64,000 nucleotides of DNA, taken from Paraburkholderia flava. GTDB taxonomy: Bacteria > Pseudomonadota > Gammaproteobacteria > Burkholderiales > Burkholderiaceae. The notes beneath the pieces were generated by a model. It did no database searches. It was not told the origin of the DNA and worked only from the letters and a program-made list of their open reading frames with translations. The stretch is taken from positions 434,001 to 498,000 of the forward strand of contig NZ_SMRO01000001.1 of the NCBI RefSeq assembly GCF_004359985.1. Reading direction: 5' to 3'. Shown here one piece after another: positions 49,690-58,824 of this stretch. Made by a program: the position numbers and the translations under genes. Each line of letters begins with the position of its first letter. The stretch's first letter is position 1.

Positions 49690-50361
49690 TCAGCTATCTG
49701 ATGTTGCCCAGTCCCGTAGCGCCGGCACGGTCGCCTCGATGTGCTCCCGCACGGCCATCTCGAGCTGCAGTGGATCGCCGGCCTTGATCGCGGTGATGAT
49801 CGTCATGTGATCTTCACGCGAGGTTTTCGGCTTCTCGGCAAATTCGAGCCACAGGCGCATGTGCGGCTCCATCACCGTGTGCAGGCCACCGATCTGCTCG
49901 ACGAGACGCCGGCGCCCGCACAACTGGCACAGGTACTCATGGAAGTTACGGTGTGCGGTCACCCATTGATGAACGTCATGTTCGGCGCCCTCCATGACGT
50001 CGATCAGATGCATCAACTGCGCGATCTGCTCAGGCGTGATTCTGGGTAGCGCCATTCGCGCGGCAAGTCCTTCGAGCGCGCCGCGCATGAAGAACACCTC
50101 CTCCATCTCGTTCGCGTCGAGCCCGCGCACGAGCGCGCCGCGATTGGGCCGGATCACGACCAGACCTTCGCTCGCCAGCCGCCTGAAGGCTTCGCGAACC
50201 GGCATGCGGCTCGTACTGATCTCCGCGGCAATCTGATCCGGGACAAGCCTGTCCCCCGCCTTGTACGTGCCCATGCGGATGCGATGCAGCACGTACGCAT
50301 AGGCTTCTTCTTCGGCAGTGGCCGGAAAACGGGGGTGCAGCGAATCGGTTTGGATACTCAT
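49690..50361 (-). CDS. GntR-family regulator (FCD domain)
   Basis: From the ATG at 50361 the product has 223 residues. The winged helix DQIAAEISTSRMPVREAFRRLASEGLV lies at about residues 40-66. It is followed by the helical FCD ligand-binding domain, with a characteristic HxxFHEYL-like HRNFHEYLCQL. It lies upstream of the binding-protein gene on the same strand with a 129-bp gap, and likely controls the ABC/aminotransferase/ggt operon. A palindrome TTGCAT-N6-ATGCAA lies just before its start, suggesting autoregulation. Confidence 0.88.
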   Translation of the reverse strand: MSIQTDSLHPRFPATAEEEAYAYVLHRIRMGTYKAGDRLVPDQIAAEISTSRMPVREAFRRLASEGLVVIRPNRGALVRGLDANEMEEVFFMRGALEGLAARMALPRITPEQIAQLMHLIDVMEGAEHDVHQWVTAHRNFHEYLCQLCGRRRLVEQIGGLHTVMEPHMRLWLEFAEKPKTSREDHMTIITAIKAGDPLQLEMAVREHIEATVPALRDWATSDS

Positions 50362-50386
50362 CGAAGCTATCTGTAAGAGTGGATAT

Positions 50387-50404
50387 TTGCATCCATGCAT
50401 GCAA
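50387..50404 (-). promoter_or_regulatory. Palindromic operator-like site before the GntR gene
   Basis: TTGCATCCATGCATGCAA, with perfect 6-bp arms TTGCAT/ATGCAA, 26 bp upstream of the regulator start. The length and position fit a GntR-type operator overlapping the promoter. Confidence 0.55.
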
Positions 50405-50489
50405 TATATCTCATCAAAAAGGACGTCAAATGATGGTTAACCCGTGGATTCTCGCCAAGCGTGGATATCGGTTTGACCCGAAACATTGA

Positions 50490-50521
50490 TAGTCATAAAA
50501 TGACTAAACACTTTATGACTA
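50490..50521 (+). promoter_or_regulatory. Inverted repeat operator-like site before the PadR gene
   Basis: TAGTCATAAA (50490-50499) and its exact inverse TTTATGACTA (50512-50521) are separated by 12 bp, with a further TGACTA between them. The right arm lies 9 bp before the PadR start, so binding would block the promoter or ribosome access. PadR proteins typically bind such long palindromes at their own promoter. Confidence 0.65.
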
Positions 50522-50530
50522 TCGTCCCTC

Positions 50531-51190
50531 ATGACTCGCTATTCCCCGCTGGCACTTGCCGTCCTCGCGATGCTCACCGAAGCCCCTCTGCACCCGTACG
50601 GCATGCAGCAGCTCATCAAGGCGCGCGGCAAGCATGAAGTCATCAACGTCAGTCAGCGCAACAGCCTCTATCAGACGATCGATCGTCTGCTGCGCGACAA
50701 CCTGATCGTCGCTCGCGAGACGGCGCGCGACGGCAACTTTCCTGAGCGCACGGTCTACGAAATCACCGACGCGGGCCGCGACACCAGTCGTGTCTGGCTA
50801 CGCGACCAGCTTGCGCAGCCGGCCAACGAATTTCCGGCTTTCCCCGCAGCGCTCTCCTTCCTGCCGCTGTTGCCGCCGGAGGAAGTGTGCCGGTTGCTGC
50901 ACACGCGCACGGGTGCGCTTGAACGCGAACTGAAACGTCTCGACGAACTGGAAGGACAGGCACAAGCGATGCAGGTGCCGCGTCTGTTCCTGCTCGAAGG
51001 CGAATTGATACGCGCGAGGCTCGTGTCCGAACTCGACTGGGTGCGCAGCGTCGTGACCGATCTGAAGACAGGAAACCTCACGTGGAACCAGGCGTGGCTC
51101 GAAGAGATCGCGCAACGCTTTGCACCGTCTGCCGACTCCGCTGCATCGAAGCCGGCCAGCGCCGTCGTCAAGAAAAAGGGAAAAGCATGA
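50531..51190 (+). CDS. PadR-family regulator
   Basis: A 219-residue regulator with a PadR winged helix: LALAVLAMLTEAPLHPYGMQQLIKARG, SLYQTIDRLLRDNLI, and ERTVYEITDAGR, followed by a helical C-terminal dimerisation domain (about residues 110-200) and a lysine-rich tail. PadR proteins usually repress genes for detoxifying a phenolic or drug-like ligand. Its stop overlaps the start of the FAD monooxygenase (ATGA, 51187-51190), so the two are translated together. Confidence 0.9.
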   Translation: MTRYSPLALAVLAMLTEAPLHPYGMQQLIKARGKHEVINVSQRNSLYQTIDRLLRDNLIVARETARDGNFPERTVYEITDAGRDTSRVWLRDQLAQPANEFPAFPAALSFLPLLPPEEVCRLLHTRTGALERELKRLDELEGQAQAMQVPRLFLLEGELIRARLVSELDWVRSVVTDLKTGNLTWNQAWLEEIAQRFAPSADSAASKPASAVVKKKGKA

Positions 51191-52530
51191 ACCGCAATCC
51201 ATTGAGCGTCGTCATCATCGGTGCCGGCACGGGCGGCCTCTGTCTTGCACACGGGCTCAAGCGAGCGGGCATCGACGTGGCTGTGTATGAACGCGACCGC
51301 ACGCGTACCGACGGTTTGCAGGGCTATCGCGTCGGGATCAACGATCACGGCGTCGCGTCGTTGAAGGCGTGCCTTCCGCCCGATCTCTTCGCGACCTTTC
51401 TCGCGACGTGTGCCCGCACGCCCGGCTACTTCAACATCGTCACCGAACGCATGACCGAGCTGCTGTCGATCCCGCTGGCAAACGAATCAATGAGCGGCGG
51501 CAAATCCGTCAGCCGGATGACGCTGAGGCAGGTGCTGCTCACCGGCCTGGAAGACCGGATCCACTTCGACAAAATCTTTACCGCGTACGAGCAGCACGAC
51601 GACGGTCGCGTGACCGCACATTTCGCAGACGGCACGCACGTCACGGCGGATCTGTTGATCGGTGCCGACGGCGCCCGCTCGAAGGTCCGTCGGCAACTGC
51701 TGCCGCATGCGCGGCTCGACAACACCGGCATCGTGAGCATCGCTGCCAAGGTCCCGATGACCGACGCGAACCGCGCATTGCTGCCGCCGAAAATCCTCGA
51801 TGGCATCACGCTCGTCAATGCGCCGAAGGGCTTCGGCGGGATCGTGCACGTGATGGAATTTCCGTGGAGCGCGGATGGTCCCAAGCCTGGCGTTGCCGAC
51901 AGCGATGCCGCGCTGCTCGCGCGCTGGCCGGGGCTGCGGTTCGACAACACCCGTGACTATCTGATGTGGGGCGTATGGGGCGCGCTGCGCAACGTGCCCG
52001 CCAGTCCGATGAAACTCGAACAGCCGGCGCTGCTCGCGCTGGCCACCGAAATGACCGACGGCTGGCATCCGAACCTGCGTGCGCTCATCCGTGCGTCCGA
52101 CCCAGGCACTGCTTTTGCCGTCGATATCCGCACTTCGGTTCCGGTCGACGCGTGGCCGACCGGTAGCGTGACGGTCCTCGGCGACGCGGTGCATCTGATG
52201 ACGCCGGGCCGTGGGGTCGGTGCGAACACCGCGCTACGCGATGCAACGTTGCTGGCGAGCCGTCTTGCGGATATGCGATCGGGCAAGCGGTCGCTGCACG
52301 ACGCGGTCGCGGGATACGAGGCGGAGATGCGCCGCTACGGCTTCGACGCGGTCGCTCAATCGCGTGCGTCGTTCGATGAACATGGCGCAATTCACCGGCC
52401 GGTGGTCGGGCGTGCAGTGCTCGGTGCCATGCGCACGGGTCTGCGGATGGTGAACCATGTTCCGGTGCTGAAGCGCCGCATGATCGATTCGGAGAACGCG
52501 TTTCGAGGTGCGGAGCGGGAGGCTCGTTAG
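51187..52530 (+). CDS. FAD-dependent aromatic-type monooxygenase
   Basis: From the ATG at 51187 the product has 447 residues. The FAD/NADPH pattern of PHBH-type hydroxylases is present: VVIIGAGTGGLCLAHGLKRAG, the DG motif LLIGADGARSKVRR, and GDAVHLMTPGRGVGANTALRDA. Enzymes of this group hydroxylate phenols or modify antibiotics such as tetracycline or rifampicin. Coupling to a PadR regulator fits a ligand-induced detoxification unit. The substrate cannot be told from sequence. Confidence 0.88.
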   Translation: MNRNPLSVVIIGAGTGGLCLAHGLKRAGIDVAVYERDRTRTDGLQGYRVGINDHGVASLKACLPPDLFATFLATCARTPGYFNIVTERMTELLSIPLANESMSGGKSVSRMTLRQVLLTGLEDRIHFDKIFTAYEQHDDGRVTAHFADGTHVTADLLIGADGARSKVRRQLLPHARLDNTGIVSIAAKVPMTDANRALLPPKILDGITLVNAPKGFGGIVHVMEFPWSADGPKPGVADSDAALLARWPGLRFDNTRDYLMWGVWGALRNVPASPMKLEQPALLALATEMTDGWHPNLRALIRASDPGTAFAVDIRTSVPVDAWPTGSVTVLGDAVHLMTPGRGVGANTALRDATLLASRLADMRSGKRSLHDAVAGYEAEMRRYGFDAVAQSRASFDEHGAIHRPVVGRAVLGAMRTGLRMVNHVPVLKRRMIDSENAFRGAEREAR

Positions 52531-52549
52531 TGCGGTCCGCCAGAGGCAA

Positions 52550-52573
52550 GCAGGCTCGCTAAAGCGAGCCTGC
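52550..52573. terminator. Hairpin between convergent monooxygenase and dctA genes
   Basis: GCAGGCTCG-CTAAAG-CGAGCCTGC forms a perfect hairpin of at least 9 bp, lying 20 bp past each coding end. Neither side has a long T run, but its place between convergent genes suggests a shared terminator. Confidence 0.6.
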
Positions 52574-52593
52574 CGAATCTCCAAACCCCACCA

Positions 52594-53889
52594 TCAAACC
52601 CTGTCCATCGAAGCCTCACGTCGCACCCGCCGCTCATCCCCCAACGCCGCCGCCAGCTTCACCCGATCAAGCCCACCCTCCCACGCCGACACCACAATCG
52701 TCGCTACCCCATTCCCGACGATATTGGTCAACGCCCTGCATTCCGACATAAACCGATCGATGCCGAGAATCAGCACCATCGCGCTGACCGGCACGGTCGG
52801 CACGACCGACAGGCTCGCCGCGAGCGTGATGAAGCCCGCGCCCGTCACGCCCGTCGATCCCTTCGAGGTCAGCATCGTCACCAGCAGCAACGTGATTTCC
52901 TGCGCGAACGACAGATGCGTATTGGTCGCCTGCGCGAGAAACAGCACGGCGAGCGTCATGTAGATGTTGGTGCCGTCGAGATTGAACGAGTAGCCAGTCG
53001 GCACGACGAGTCCCACGACACCGCGCGGGCAACCCAGGCGTTCGAGCTTGTCCATCAGTTGCGGTAACGCGGCTTCGGACGTCGACGTGCCGAGCACGAT
53101 CAGCAGCTCGTCGCGGATATAGGCGAGGAAGCGCCACAAACTGAACCCGCACAGCCGCGCGACGATGCCGAGCACGACCGCCACGAACAGAAACGCGGTG
53201 AGATAGAACGTACCGACCAGCTTCAGCATCGGCAGCAGCGACACGATCCCGTAGCGGCCGATCGTGAAAGCCATCGCGCCCAGTGCGCCGATCGGCGCGA
53301 GACTCGTGACCATCCGGACGATGCGAAAGAACGTCTTCGACAGCGTCTCGACCAGCTGCGTGACCGGCGCGGCGGGTTCGCCCATCAAGGCCAGCGCGGT
53401 ACCGAACAGGATCGCAATCAACAGCACGGGCAGGATATCGCCCTGAACCAGCGCGCCGAGAAACGTGTCGGGTATCGCATGGGTGATGAATCCCGCGATG
53501 CCGTCGCCATGCGCGGCCTGCGCCGCGTAACCGGACACGGCGCGTGCATCGAGCGTCGACGGATCGACGTTGAAGCCTTTGCCAGGCTCGAGCACGTGTG
53601 CGGCGAGCAAGCCGATCGCGAGCGCGAGTGTCGACGCCGCTTCGAAATAAAGCAGCGCCTTGCCGCCGACGCGCCCCACCTTCTTCATGTCCTGCATCCC
53701 GGCGATCCCGGTCACGACCGTGCAAAAAATGACCGGCCCGATGATCATCCGCACCAGCTTGATAAACAGATCGCCGAGCGGCTTCAATGCGACCGCGTCC
53801 TGCGGGACGAAATGGCCGAGCAGTACGCCGACAACGATGGCAGCCAGCACCTGCACGTAGAGAATCCTGTAGAACGGCACGCGTTTCAT
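52594..53889 (-). CDS. C4-dicarboxylate transporter, second DctA paralogue
   Basis: A 431-residue DAACS symporter, clearly a paralogue of the gene at 12862-14163: [44 protein letters not shown] and [13 protein letters not shown] are present. It is the last gene of a leftward operon with a dehalogenase-like hydrolase and leuC/leuD paralogues, so it probably imports the carboxylic acid that these enzymes process. GGAGGAGACAC precedes the start. Confidence 0.9.
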   Translation of the reverse strand: MKRVPFYRILYVQVLAAIVVGVLLGHFVPQDAVALKPLGDLFIKLVRMIIGPVIFCTVVTGIAGMQDMKKVGRVGGKALLYFEAASTLALAIGLLAAHVLEPGKGFNVDPSTLDARAVSGYAAQAAHGDGIAGFITHAIPDTFLGALVQGDILPVLLIAILFGTALALMGEPAAPVTQLVETLSKTFFRIVRMVTSLAPIGALGAMAFTIGRYGIVSLLPMLKLVGTFYLTAFLFVAVVLGIVARLCGFSLWRFLAYIRDELLIVLGTSTSEAALPQLMDKLERLGCPRGVVGLVVPTGYSFNLDGTNIYMTLAVLFLAQATNTHLSFAQEITLLLVTMLTSKGSTGVTGAGFITLAASLSVVPTVPVSAMVLILGIDRFMSECRALTNIVGNGVATIVVSAWEGGLDRVKLAAALGDERRVRREASMDRV

Positions 53890-53923
53890 GTGTCTCCTCC
53901 TTCTTCAAGGCAAAGGGGTGCCC

Positions 53924-53947
53924 TTCCCTTCTTCGATCGGAAGGGAA
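53924..53947 (-). other. Stem-loop in the leuD-dctA gap
   Basis: TTCCCTTC-TTCGATCG-GAAGGGAA, perfect 8-bp arms, in the 122-bp gap between leuD and dctA. It has no T run on the coding side. It may stabilise or process the operon mRNA to set relative expression. Confidence 0.45.
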
Positions 53948-54011
53948 TCGGCGGGTTAAAACAGGGAGGTCGCAGTGACGTCTGATGCGTCACGTGCGAC
54001 GGTTGTCGCGG

Positions 54012-54626
54012 TTACATCACCTGCGCCCAGGGATGCCGCGCAAAATGCTGCTGCTCGAACGCTTCGATCGCGTCAACGGAGCCCAGCGTCAGATCGACGG
54101 TATCCATGCCTTCGATCACCATGCGCTTATGCCGCGCGCCGATCGGATACGCGTAACGTTCGCCCGCTGCGGACTGCACGGTCTGTTCGTCGAGATCGAT
54201 CGAGATTGCTGTGCCTGGCGTTTCGATGGCAGCGCGCATCAACGCATCGATTGCATCGCGCTCCAGCTGCACGAGCAGCAGACGGTTATTCATCGCGTTC
54301 GAATAGAAAATTTCCGCGAAGCTCGGCGCAATCACCGCCTGAAAACCGTATTGCTGGAGTCCCCACACGGCGTGCTCGCGGCTTGACCCGCAACCGAAAT
54401 TCGAACCGCCGATCAGAATCTTCGCGCCCGCATACGCGCTCTGATTAAGCACGCAATCCGCACGCGACGCACCATGCTCGTCGAAGCGCAGGTCGTACAG
54501 CAGACCATCGGCGAGACCGGCCTTGTCGATGATGCGCAGGAACTGCTTCGGCATGATCTGGTCGGTGTCGAGGTTATCGATCGGCAACGGCGCAGCGGTG
54601 CCTTGAATCGTCGTGAGTCGCGTCAT
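54012..54626 (-). CDS. leuD: LeuD-like isopropylmalate/related dehydratase small subunit
   Basis: A 204-residue small subunit of an aconitase-superfamily hydro-lyase (ATG at 54626; the longer open frame overlaps leuC). Typical motifs are NLDTDQIMPKQFLR near the start, ILIGGSNFGCGSSREHAVW and FAEIFYSNAMNN. It overlaps leuC by ATGA and forms the swivelling domain over the iron-sulfur active site. The setting with DctA and a hydrolase, rather than with leuB and leuA, suggests a catabolic or secondary role. Confidence 0.88.
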   Translation of the reverse strand: MTRLTTIQGTAAPLPIDNLDTDQIMPKQFLRIIDKAGLADGLLYDLRFDEHGASRADCVLNQSAYAGAKILIGGSNFGCGSSREHAVWGLQQYGFQAVIAPSFAEIFYSNAMNNRLLLVQLERDAIDALMRAAIETPGTAISIDLDEQTVQSAAGERYAYPIGARHKRMVIEGMDTVDLTLGSVDAIEAFEQQHFARHPWAQVM

Positions 54627-56041
54627 GGTGCAGTGGCCTCCAGCGTGCGGACATCGGTGATGCAGCCGGTGATCGCGGCGGCGGCGGCCATCGCGGGACT
54701 CATCAGATGCGTGCGGCCGCCGCGTCCCTGGCGGCCTTCGAAATTGCGGTTGGTAGTGGACGCGCAGCGCTCCCCGGCATCGAGCACGTCGTCGTTCATC
54801 GCGAGGCACATCGAGCAGCCCGGCTCGCGCCACTCGAAGCCTGCGTCGATCAGCGTCTTCGCGATGCCTTCCTGTTCGGCCGCGCGGCGCACGCTGCCCG
54901 AGCCCGGCACGACCATCGCGCGTACGTTGGCTGCGACGCGTCGACCTTTCACGAGCGCGGCCACGGTACGCAGATCCTCGATGCGCCCGTTGGTGCACGA
55001 GCCGATGAACACGCGATCGATACGCGTACCGGCGATCGGCCGGTTAGCATCGAGTCCCATGTAGTCGAGTGCGCGACGCAGCGACGCGGCGGCTTCGGGC
55101 GTCGTTTGCGCGGCTTCGTCGGGAATCGGCTGATCGATTGCGACGGCCTGATCGGGGCTTGTGCCCCACGTGACGAACGGCGCGATGTTGCGCGCGTCGA
55201 AGCGGTGCTCGGCGTCGAAGTGCACGTCTGCGTCGGAATGAAGGTCGCGCCAGTCTTCGAGCGCAGCCTGCCATTGCGTAGCATCGAGCGAAGGCGTATG
55301 GGCGCGCACGTAGTCGAAGGTAGTCGCATCCGGCGCAATCAGCGCGGCGCGCGCGCCAGCTTCGACGGTCATGTTGCACAACGTCATGCGAGCCTCGGCC
55401 GACAGCGATGCGATCGTCGTCCCCGCAAACTCCACTGCGTAACCGCGTGCGCCCTGCGCGCCGATCTGGCTGATGATCCAGATCACGACATCCTTCGACG
55501 CTGTGCCGTACGGCAACGCCCCATCGATCGTGATGCGCATGGTCTGCGCGAGCCGGTACACCAGCGTTTGCGTCGCGAGCACGTGCTCGACTTCCGACGT
55601 ACCGATGCCGAACCCCAATGCACCGAGCGCGCCGTACGTCGTCGTATGGCTGTCGCCGCACAGCACGACCATGCCGGGACGGATCAGCCCGAGTTCCGGC
55701 GCGACGATATGCTCGACGCCTTGCAGCGGATCGTTCGCGGCAAAGAGCCGGATGCCCGCGCGTTCGCAGTTGCGCGCGAGGTTCTGCGCCTGCAACAGCG
55801 ACGCTGCGTCGCGAATCACGCGTGGCGACTCCGCGTGCGTGGGGATGATGTGGCTCACGACGGCAAGCTGCTGCCGCGGACGCCGCACGGTACGTCCGCG
55901 TGCATCGAGCGCGCTGAACGCCTGCGGACTCGTGTACTCGTTCATCAGATGCAGATCGGCGTACAGCAGCACGTTATGCTCGTCGATACTCGACACCGTG
56001 TGCGAATCGACGAGCTTCTGATAGAGGGTTCGACTGGACAT
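54623..56041 (-). CDS. leuC: LeuC-like isopropylmalate/related dehydratase large subunit
   Basis: A 472-residue large subunit with the [4Fe-4S] ligands C349 (FIGSCTNGRIEDLR), C409 and C412 (PGCSMCLAMN), and aconitase motifs LCGDSHTTTYGALG and GTSEVEHVLATQ. It stereospecifically moves a hydroxyl group on an alpha-hydroxy diacid. Relatives act on isopropylmalate, methylmalate/citraconate or dimethylmalate. It lies 6 bp after the hydrolase gene and is coupled to leuD. I cannot choose between the substrates from sequence alone. Confidence 0.9.
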   Translation of the reverse strand: MSSRTLYQKLVDSHTVSSIDEHNVLLYADLHLMNEYTSPQAFSALDARGRTVRRPRQQLAVVSHIIPTHAESPRVIRDAASLLQAQNLARNCERAGIRLFAANDPLQGVEHIVAPELGLIRPGMVVLCGDSHTTTYGALGALGFGIGTSEVEHVLATQTLVYRLAQTMRITIDGALPYGTASKDVVIWIISQIGAQGARGYAVEFAGTTIASLSAEARMTLCNMTVEAGARAALIAPDATTFDYVRAHTPSLDATQWQAALEDWRDLHSDADVHFDAEHRFDARNIAPFVTWGTSPDQAVAIDQPIPDEAAQTTPEAAASLRRALDYMGLDANRPIAGTRIDRVFIGSCTNGRIEDLRTVAALVKGRRVAANVRAMVVPGSGSVRRAAEQEGIAKTLIDAGFEWREPGCSMCLAMNDDVLDAGERCASTTNRNFEGRQGRGGRTHLMSPAMAAAAAITGCITDVRTLEATAP

Positions 56042-56047
56042 CGCGGT

Positions 56048-56926
56048 TTACTCGCTGAGAAAAGGCAGCACGCGTTCGAGCAATAGCTCCGGTGCTTCTT
56101 CGGGAATGTAGTGACCGCACGGCAGCGCTTCACCCTGCACGTCCGGCGCGTACGCGCGCCATTCGGCAAGCGGATCGAAGCATTGTTCGATCACACCCTG
56201 CGCGCCCCACAACGCGACGAACGGACAGCGGATGTGTCGCTGCGAAGCGAGCGTCGCGCGATCGTGTTCGAGGTCGATCGTCACGCTCGCGCGGTAGTCC
56301 TCGCAGATGCCGTGTGCGGTCTCCGGATCGGACAGGCAACGCAGATATTCCGCGTAAGCCGCCGACGTGAACGGCGCGAGACCCGCGCTGCGCGCACCGA
56401 TCGTCTGCTTCAGATAGAGATCGGGGTCCGCGCGAATCAATGTCTCCGGAAACGGCGCCGGACGCACCAGCATGAACCAGTGCCAATAGGCACGCGCGAA
56501 GTCGAACGAGGTCTGTTCGTACATCGCGAGCGTCGGTGCGACGTCGAGCGTCACGAGACGCGTCACGGCATCCGGATGATCGAGTGCCATGCGCGCCGCG
56601 ACGCGTCCGCCCCGGTCGTGACCGATCACCGCGAAGGTGTCGTGGCCGAGACCGCGCATCAGTTCGATCTGATCGAGCGCCATGCGGCGCTTCGCGTAAT
56701 TCGCGTGATCGGCTGCGCCTTGTGGCTTGCCGCTGTCGCCGTAGCCACGCAAATCGGCGGCGATCACCGTGAAGTGTTCGGCGAGCGTTGGCGCAACCTT
56801 GTGCCAGATCGCGTGCGTTTGCGGATGCCCGTGCAACAGCAGCAGCGCAGGACCACGTCCGCCCTGAATCGCGTGAATACGGATGCCGTCGACGGTCGCC
56901 GACACGTTCCTGAAACCTTCGAACAT
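56048..56926 (-). CDS. Alpha/beta hydrolase of the fluoro/haloacetate dehalogenase type
   Basis: From the ATG at 56926 (AGGAGAC upstream) the product has 292 residues. The nucleophile is D104 in VIGHDRGGRVAAR, with halide/carboxylate-binding arginines R105 and R108, then D128, the AYWHWFML motif (H149, W150) and the catalytic histidine in LPCGHYIPEEAPE. These match haloacetate (fluoroacetate) dehalogenases well. Whether it removes a halogen or hydrolyses an ester is not established. It is first in the operon with leuC, leuD and dctA. Confidence 0.8.
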   Translation of the reverse strand: MFEGFRNVSATVDGIRIHAIQGGRGPALLLLHGHPQTHAIWHKVAPTLAEHFTVIAADLRGYGDSGKPQGAADHANYAKRRMALDQIELMRGLGHDTFAVIGHDRGGRVAARMALDHPDAVTRLVTLDVAPTLAMYEQTSFDFARAYWHWFMLVRPAPFPETLIRADPDLYLKQTIGARSAGLAPFTSAAYAEYLRCLSDPETAHGICEDYRASVTIDLEHDRATLASQRHIRCPFVALWGAQGVIEQCFDPLAEWRAYAPDVQGEALPCGHYIPEEAPELLLERVLPFLSE

Positions 56927-57054
56927 GGTTGTCTCCTGATCGTGATTCGAGTCTAATTGATGAATCCTGAGATTTGGTTTCCTGAAAAGCATTCCAGCCG
57001 TAACTTTAAGGAACGAATCAGCGAAGGAACCTGCGGAGAACAAGGAGCACAAAG

Positions 57055-57981
57055 ATGGACGGTTTCTCGGACCTGAGCCTGTTCGCGCTCGTCGCGCGGC
57101 ATCGGAACCTAGCAGCAGCCGCGCGCGAACTGGGCGTGACGCCGCCTGCGGTCAGCAAGCGGCTCGCGCAACTGGAGCGGCGCCTCGGCGTGCGTTTGAT
57201 GAACCGCACGACGCGGCGTCTGAGCCTCACGCCGGAAGGCGAGCTTTTCCTGTCTGACGGGTCGCGCATTCTGGACGATCTATCGGAGCTCGAGCATCGG
57301 GTCACGCAAAGCCGTGGCGAACCGACGGGCGTGCTGCGCGTGAATGCATCGTTTGGATTTGGACGGGCGCGCATCGCGCCGGCGGTGTCGGAATTCGTCG
57401 CGCGCTATCCGGCGATGAAAATCCTGCTGCATCTGACGGACCGGCCAGTGAGTCTTCAGGACGAAGGCTTCGATCTCGGCATTCGTTTCGGCGAAGTGCC
57501 GGACGCGCGTATCAACGCGCGGCTGCTGCTCGCAAACAGACGATGGGTGTGCGCGTCGCCTGACTACGTCAGACAGCACGGCAAGCCTTCCGTGCCGCAC
57601 GATCTGACAAAGCACGCATGCATCGTGCTGCGCGAGAACGAGTCGGCTTACGGGACATGGCACCTGTCTCGCGGCAAACGCACGGAGACGGTGAAGGTCG
57701 ATGGTGCGTTGTCCAGCAACGACGGCGGCGTCGTGCTGCAATGGGCACTAGAAGGTCGCGGGATTGTCGTGCGGTCGCAGTGGGAGATCGAAGAACATCT
57801 CGCACGCGGCGAACTCGTGCGACTGCTGACCGAGTGGACATTGCCCGACGCCGACATCCACGCGATCTATCTGGAGCGCAATCAGCTGTCGGTCAAACTG
57901 AGGACGTTTGTCGATTTTCTTGGAGAGTACCTTGCGCGGTCCGGCACAGGCGCCGCTAATCGATCCGTTCCCGGTCCCTGA
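57055..57981 (+). CDS. LysR-family regulator (DmlR-like)
   Basis: A 308-residue LysR-type regulator: winged helix LSLFALVARHRNLAAAARELGVTPPAVSKRLAQLE at residues 7-41, then RTTRRLSLTPEGE and an effector domain including LRVNASFGFGRARIAP and DLGIRFGEVPD. This subfamily includes DmlR, the activator of D-malate use. It is divergent from the hydrolase-leuCD-dctA operon with 128 bp between starts and very probably regulates it. Its end overlaps the next gene, which is on the other strand, by 26 bp. Confidence 0.9.
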   Translation: MDGFSDLSLFALVARHRNLAAAARELGVTPPAVSKRLAQLERRLGVRLMNRTTRRLSLTPEGELFLSDGSRILDDLSELEHRVTQSRGEPTGVLRVNASFGFGRARIAPAVSEFVARYPAMKILLHLTDRPVSLQDEGFDLGIRFGEVPDARINARLLLANRRWVCASPDYVRQHGKPSVPHDLTKHACIVLRENESAYGTWHLSRGKRTETVKVDGALSSNDGGVVLQWALEGRGIVVRSQWEIEEHLARGELVRLLTEWTLPDADIHAIYLERNQLSVKLRTFVDFLGEYLARSGTGAANRSVPGP

Positions 57982-58351
57982 ACCATCCGCCGATCAACAG
58001 ACCCACCACGATGACTCGCGCAACAACATTCAACAGTATCGAAGAACTCTCGCCCTCGGCGACGGCCATCACTCCCGCTGCGCCGGCCGCGACATGCATG
58101 ACAACGAGCGAATACACAGCGATCCTTACCCCATCACGCGACGCCCATAACGCCAGACTCGCCAGCACACAAAATCCCATCTCGCCCGCAGCAAGCAGAT
58201 ACGCGATAAAAAATTGAGCCTTGTAAACCGGTATGCCGACAGCGCCGGGAATGGCGCCGGGCATGACCACAAGAACAATCGCAGCGGCGCACGTGGCAAT
58301 CGCGTTGATCAGCAACGCCACGCGCAACAGACCCGGACGGAGAGAGGCCAT
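57956..58351 (-). CDS. Small hypothetical membrane protein
   Basis: A 131-residue protein with four hydrophobic helices (LLINAIATCAAAIVLVVMPG, FFIAYLLAAGEMGFCVLASL, IAVYSLVVMHVAAGAAGV, LLNVVARVIVVGLLIGGW). It has no recognisable family motif. It overlaps the 3' end of the LysR gene on the other strand, which is unusual but short. It precedes no clear partner. Confidence 0.65.
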   Translation of the reverse strand: MASLRPGLLRVALLINAIATCAAAIVLVVMPGAIPGAVGIPVYKAQFFIAYLLAAGEMGFCVLASLALWASRDGVRIAVYSLVVMHVAAGAAGVMAVAEGESSSILLNVVARVIVVGLLIGGWFRDRERID

Positions 58352-58393
58352 GAGATTTCTTCCTGGGTTCCTGTCGTCAAGCGGGTGCGAACA

Positions 58394-58702
58394 CTATTCG
58401 CGCTGACGGATAGGATAAGAATCCGGTCGAACGAGCACAAGATTTGCCGCAGACGGCAGCAGCGCGACCGACGTGGTCCGCGTTCGCGCATTGATTTCTT
58501 CTTCCGACAGATCATGAACCTCGCGCTGTCCACCCCACACCTGTGCGCACAGCGGACGAGGGTCATCGGGATGCGGTGCGTCCCACGCAATCTCAAGCGA
58601 ATCACCGGCTGGAAATTCCAGGACGACCGAATCCGCCGCAAGCGGGATCAGTTGTCCCGACGCATCCTTGATGTAGGCCTTGATCTGTTTCGAATCACTC
58701 AT
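58394..58702 (-). CDS. Conserved hypothetical protein
   Basis: A 102-residue soluble protein, strand-rich: SKQIKAYIKDASGQLIPL, SVVLEFPAGDSLEIAWD and a terminal LVLVRPDSYPIR. I do not recognise it. It lies 42 bp before the small membrane protein gene on the same strand and may be co-transcribed with it. Confidence 0.6.
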   Translation of the reverse strand: MSDSKQIKAYIKDASGQLIPLAADSVVLEFPAGDSLEIAWDAPHPDDPRPLCAQVWGGQREVHDLSEEEINARTRTTSVALLPSAANLVLVRPDSYPIRQRE

Positions 58703-58824
58703 ATTTTCCTTCCACGGGTGTGACGAGAACGGGCAAAGCGCCTCGGCCGACGATTATGCAACCGATCAACCGGCTCCGGTTTCGTCGATCGGCAACGCCA
58801 GCCCGACTCGGTCAGATGCCCCTC

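Noticed and set aside
54707..56086. A 459-codon plus-strand frame over leuC
   Set aside because: Antisense shadow of leuC, whose iron-sulfur ligands are all present.
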